From Anaeramoeba flamelloides (lineage: Eukaryota; Metamonada; Anaeramoebidae): a stretch of 64,000 nucleotides of DNA. Of the stretch, positions 63,668 through 64,000 are shown one piece after another; position 1 is the stretch's first letter; each line of letters starts with the position of its first letter. Location of the stretch: NCBI GenBank assembly GCA_027625915.1, contig JANTQA010000029.1, positions 5,580,001-5,644,000 of the forward strand, written 5' to 3'. Below the pieces are notes generated by a model. The model did no database searches and had not been told where the DNA came from. It worked only from the letters and a program-made list of their open reading frames with translations. Both the position numbers and the translations under genes were made by a program.

Positions 63668-64000
63668 ATTCCAAAAATTTAGAATTGCCCCAAAATCAAA
63701 AATATGCAAAAATTAAACTGAATTTATTATATTTTCCAAACTTAATATACAATTACTTTAAGTAAAATAGTATTACTGTTTTTATAAGTAATCAATTTCA
63801 TCTAAATAAAATAAAAAAATATAAAACTAAAAAAAAAAATCATTGTGTCTAAAATAATGAAACAAGCTGGAACAAATAATGGGATTAGTTAATTTGTTGA
63901 AATTTCACAAAAAAAATTGATCGATCAAATGATCAGATATCTATCAAGTAATTGTATGTGATTTTTCAATTTAACTAACTCAACACTAACCTTCTATCAT
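63668..64000 (-). mobile_element. family A element, copy cut by the window edge
   Basis: It starts ATTCCAAAAATTTAGAATTG and follows the copy at 45565-46090 through CTAAAATAATGAAACAAGCT, TTGATCGATCAAATGATCAG and CTCAACACTAACCTTCTATC at the last bases of the window. Confidence 0.6.

Larger units (their letters stand above)
61775..64000. other. right-end spacer with repeats
   Basis: No gene is recognised. The short frame at 62905-63090 has no motif. Contents are the palindromic cluster at 62010-62540 and the family A transposon copy cut by the window edge. Confidence 0.5.

Noticed and set aside
1-64000. tRNA, rRNA or CRISPR genes
   Set aside because: I looked for T-arm and A-box patterns, rRNA blocks and regularly spaced repeats and saw none; hairpin clusters have irregular spacing and are not CRISPR.

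Overview
The window is AT-rich eukaryotic nuclear DNA with GT-AG introns, the standard stop codons, Lys/Glu/Asn-rich low-complexity insertions in proteins and many short inverted-repeat elements. Gene content (FHA kinase, RasGAP-Sec14 protein, DHHC acyltransferase, CTD-type phosphatase, RRM protein, SBBP-repeat/ephrin-receptor-like surface protein) points to a free-living protist. The style, with Lys/Glu-rich rather than Asn/Gln-rich insertions and SBBP surface proteins, resembles Anaeramoeba. That assignment is an inference and was not tested.

Layout. 0.7-12.3 kb (minus): one FHA plus Ser/Thr-kinase gene of the Chk2/Rad53 type in at least four exons. Its two large introns (3.1 and 7.1 kb) are full of transposon remains, and its kinase C-terminus lies beyond the left edge or is missing. 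12.3-17.5 kb: no clear gene; inverted-repeat elements, hairpin repeats, a LINE scrap and a strong G-quadruplex motif. 17.9-22.7 kb (plus): a large surface receptor-like gene whose C-terminal third is frame-disrupted at homopolymers. 26.7-28.1 kb (plus): a DHHC-family protein with degenerate zinc-binding cysteines. 30.2-32.5 kb (plus): a second, 5'-truncated copy of the receptor gene with an intact C-terminal frame; the duplication includes about 1.1 kb of 3' flank. 33.7-37.2 kb (minus): a 1,155-residue Trp/Gly-repeat protein. 41.5-43.0 kb (minus): a CTD-type phosphatase with at least one upstream exon. 43.7-47 kb: a 1.6-kb foldback element and other repeats. 49.4-51.0 kb (minus): a three-exon two-RRM protein. 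51.4-51.8 kb (plus): two exon-like blocks of an unrecognised gene. 55.2-61.8 kb (plus): a neurofibromin-like RasGAP-Sec14-PH gene whose 3.5-kb intron carries a LINE. The right end holds hairpin repeats and a transposon copy cut by the window edge.

The genes form no pathway or operon. They are independent signalling and surface genes separated by transposon-rich spacers. The most notable points are the Trp/Gly-repeat protein (an Argonaute-hook candidate), the reconstruction of the Chk2-like gene and the RasGAP gene across large transposon-filled introns, the DHVC acyltransferase that has lost its zinc cysteines, the homogenised receptor duplication, and the foldback and palindrome repeat families.
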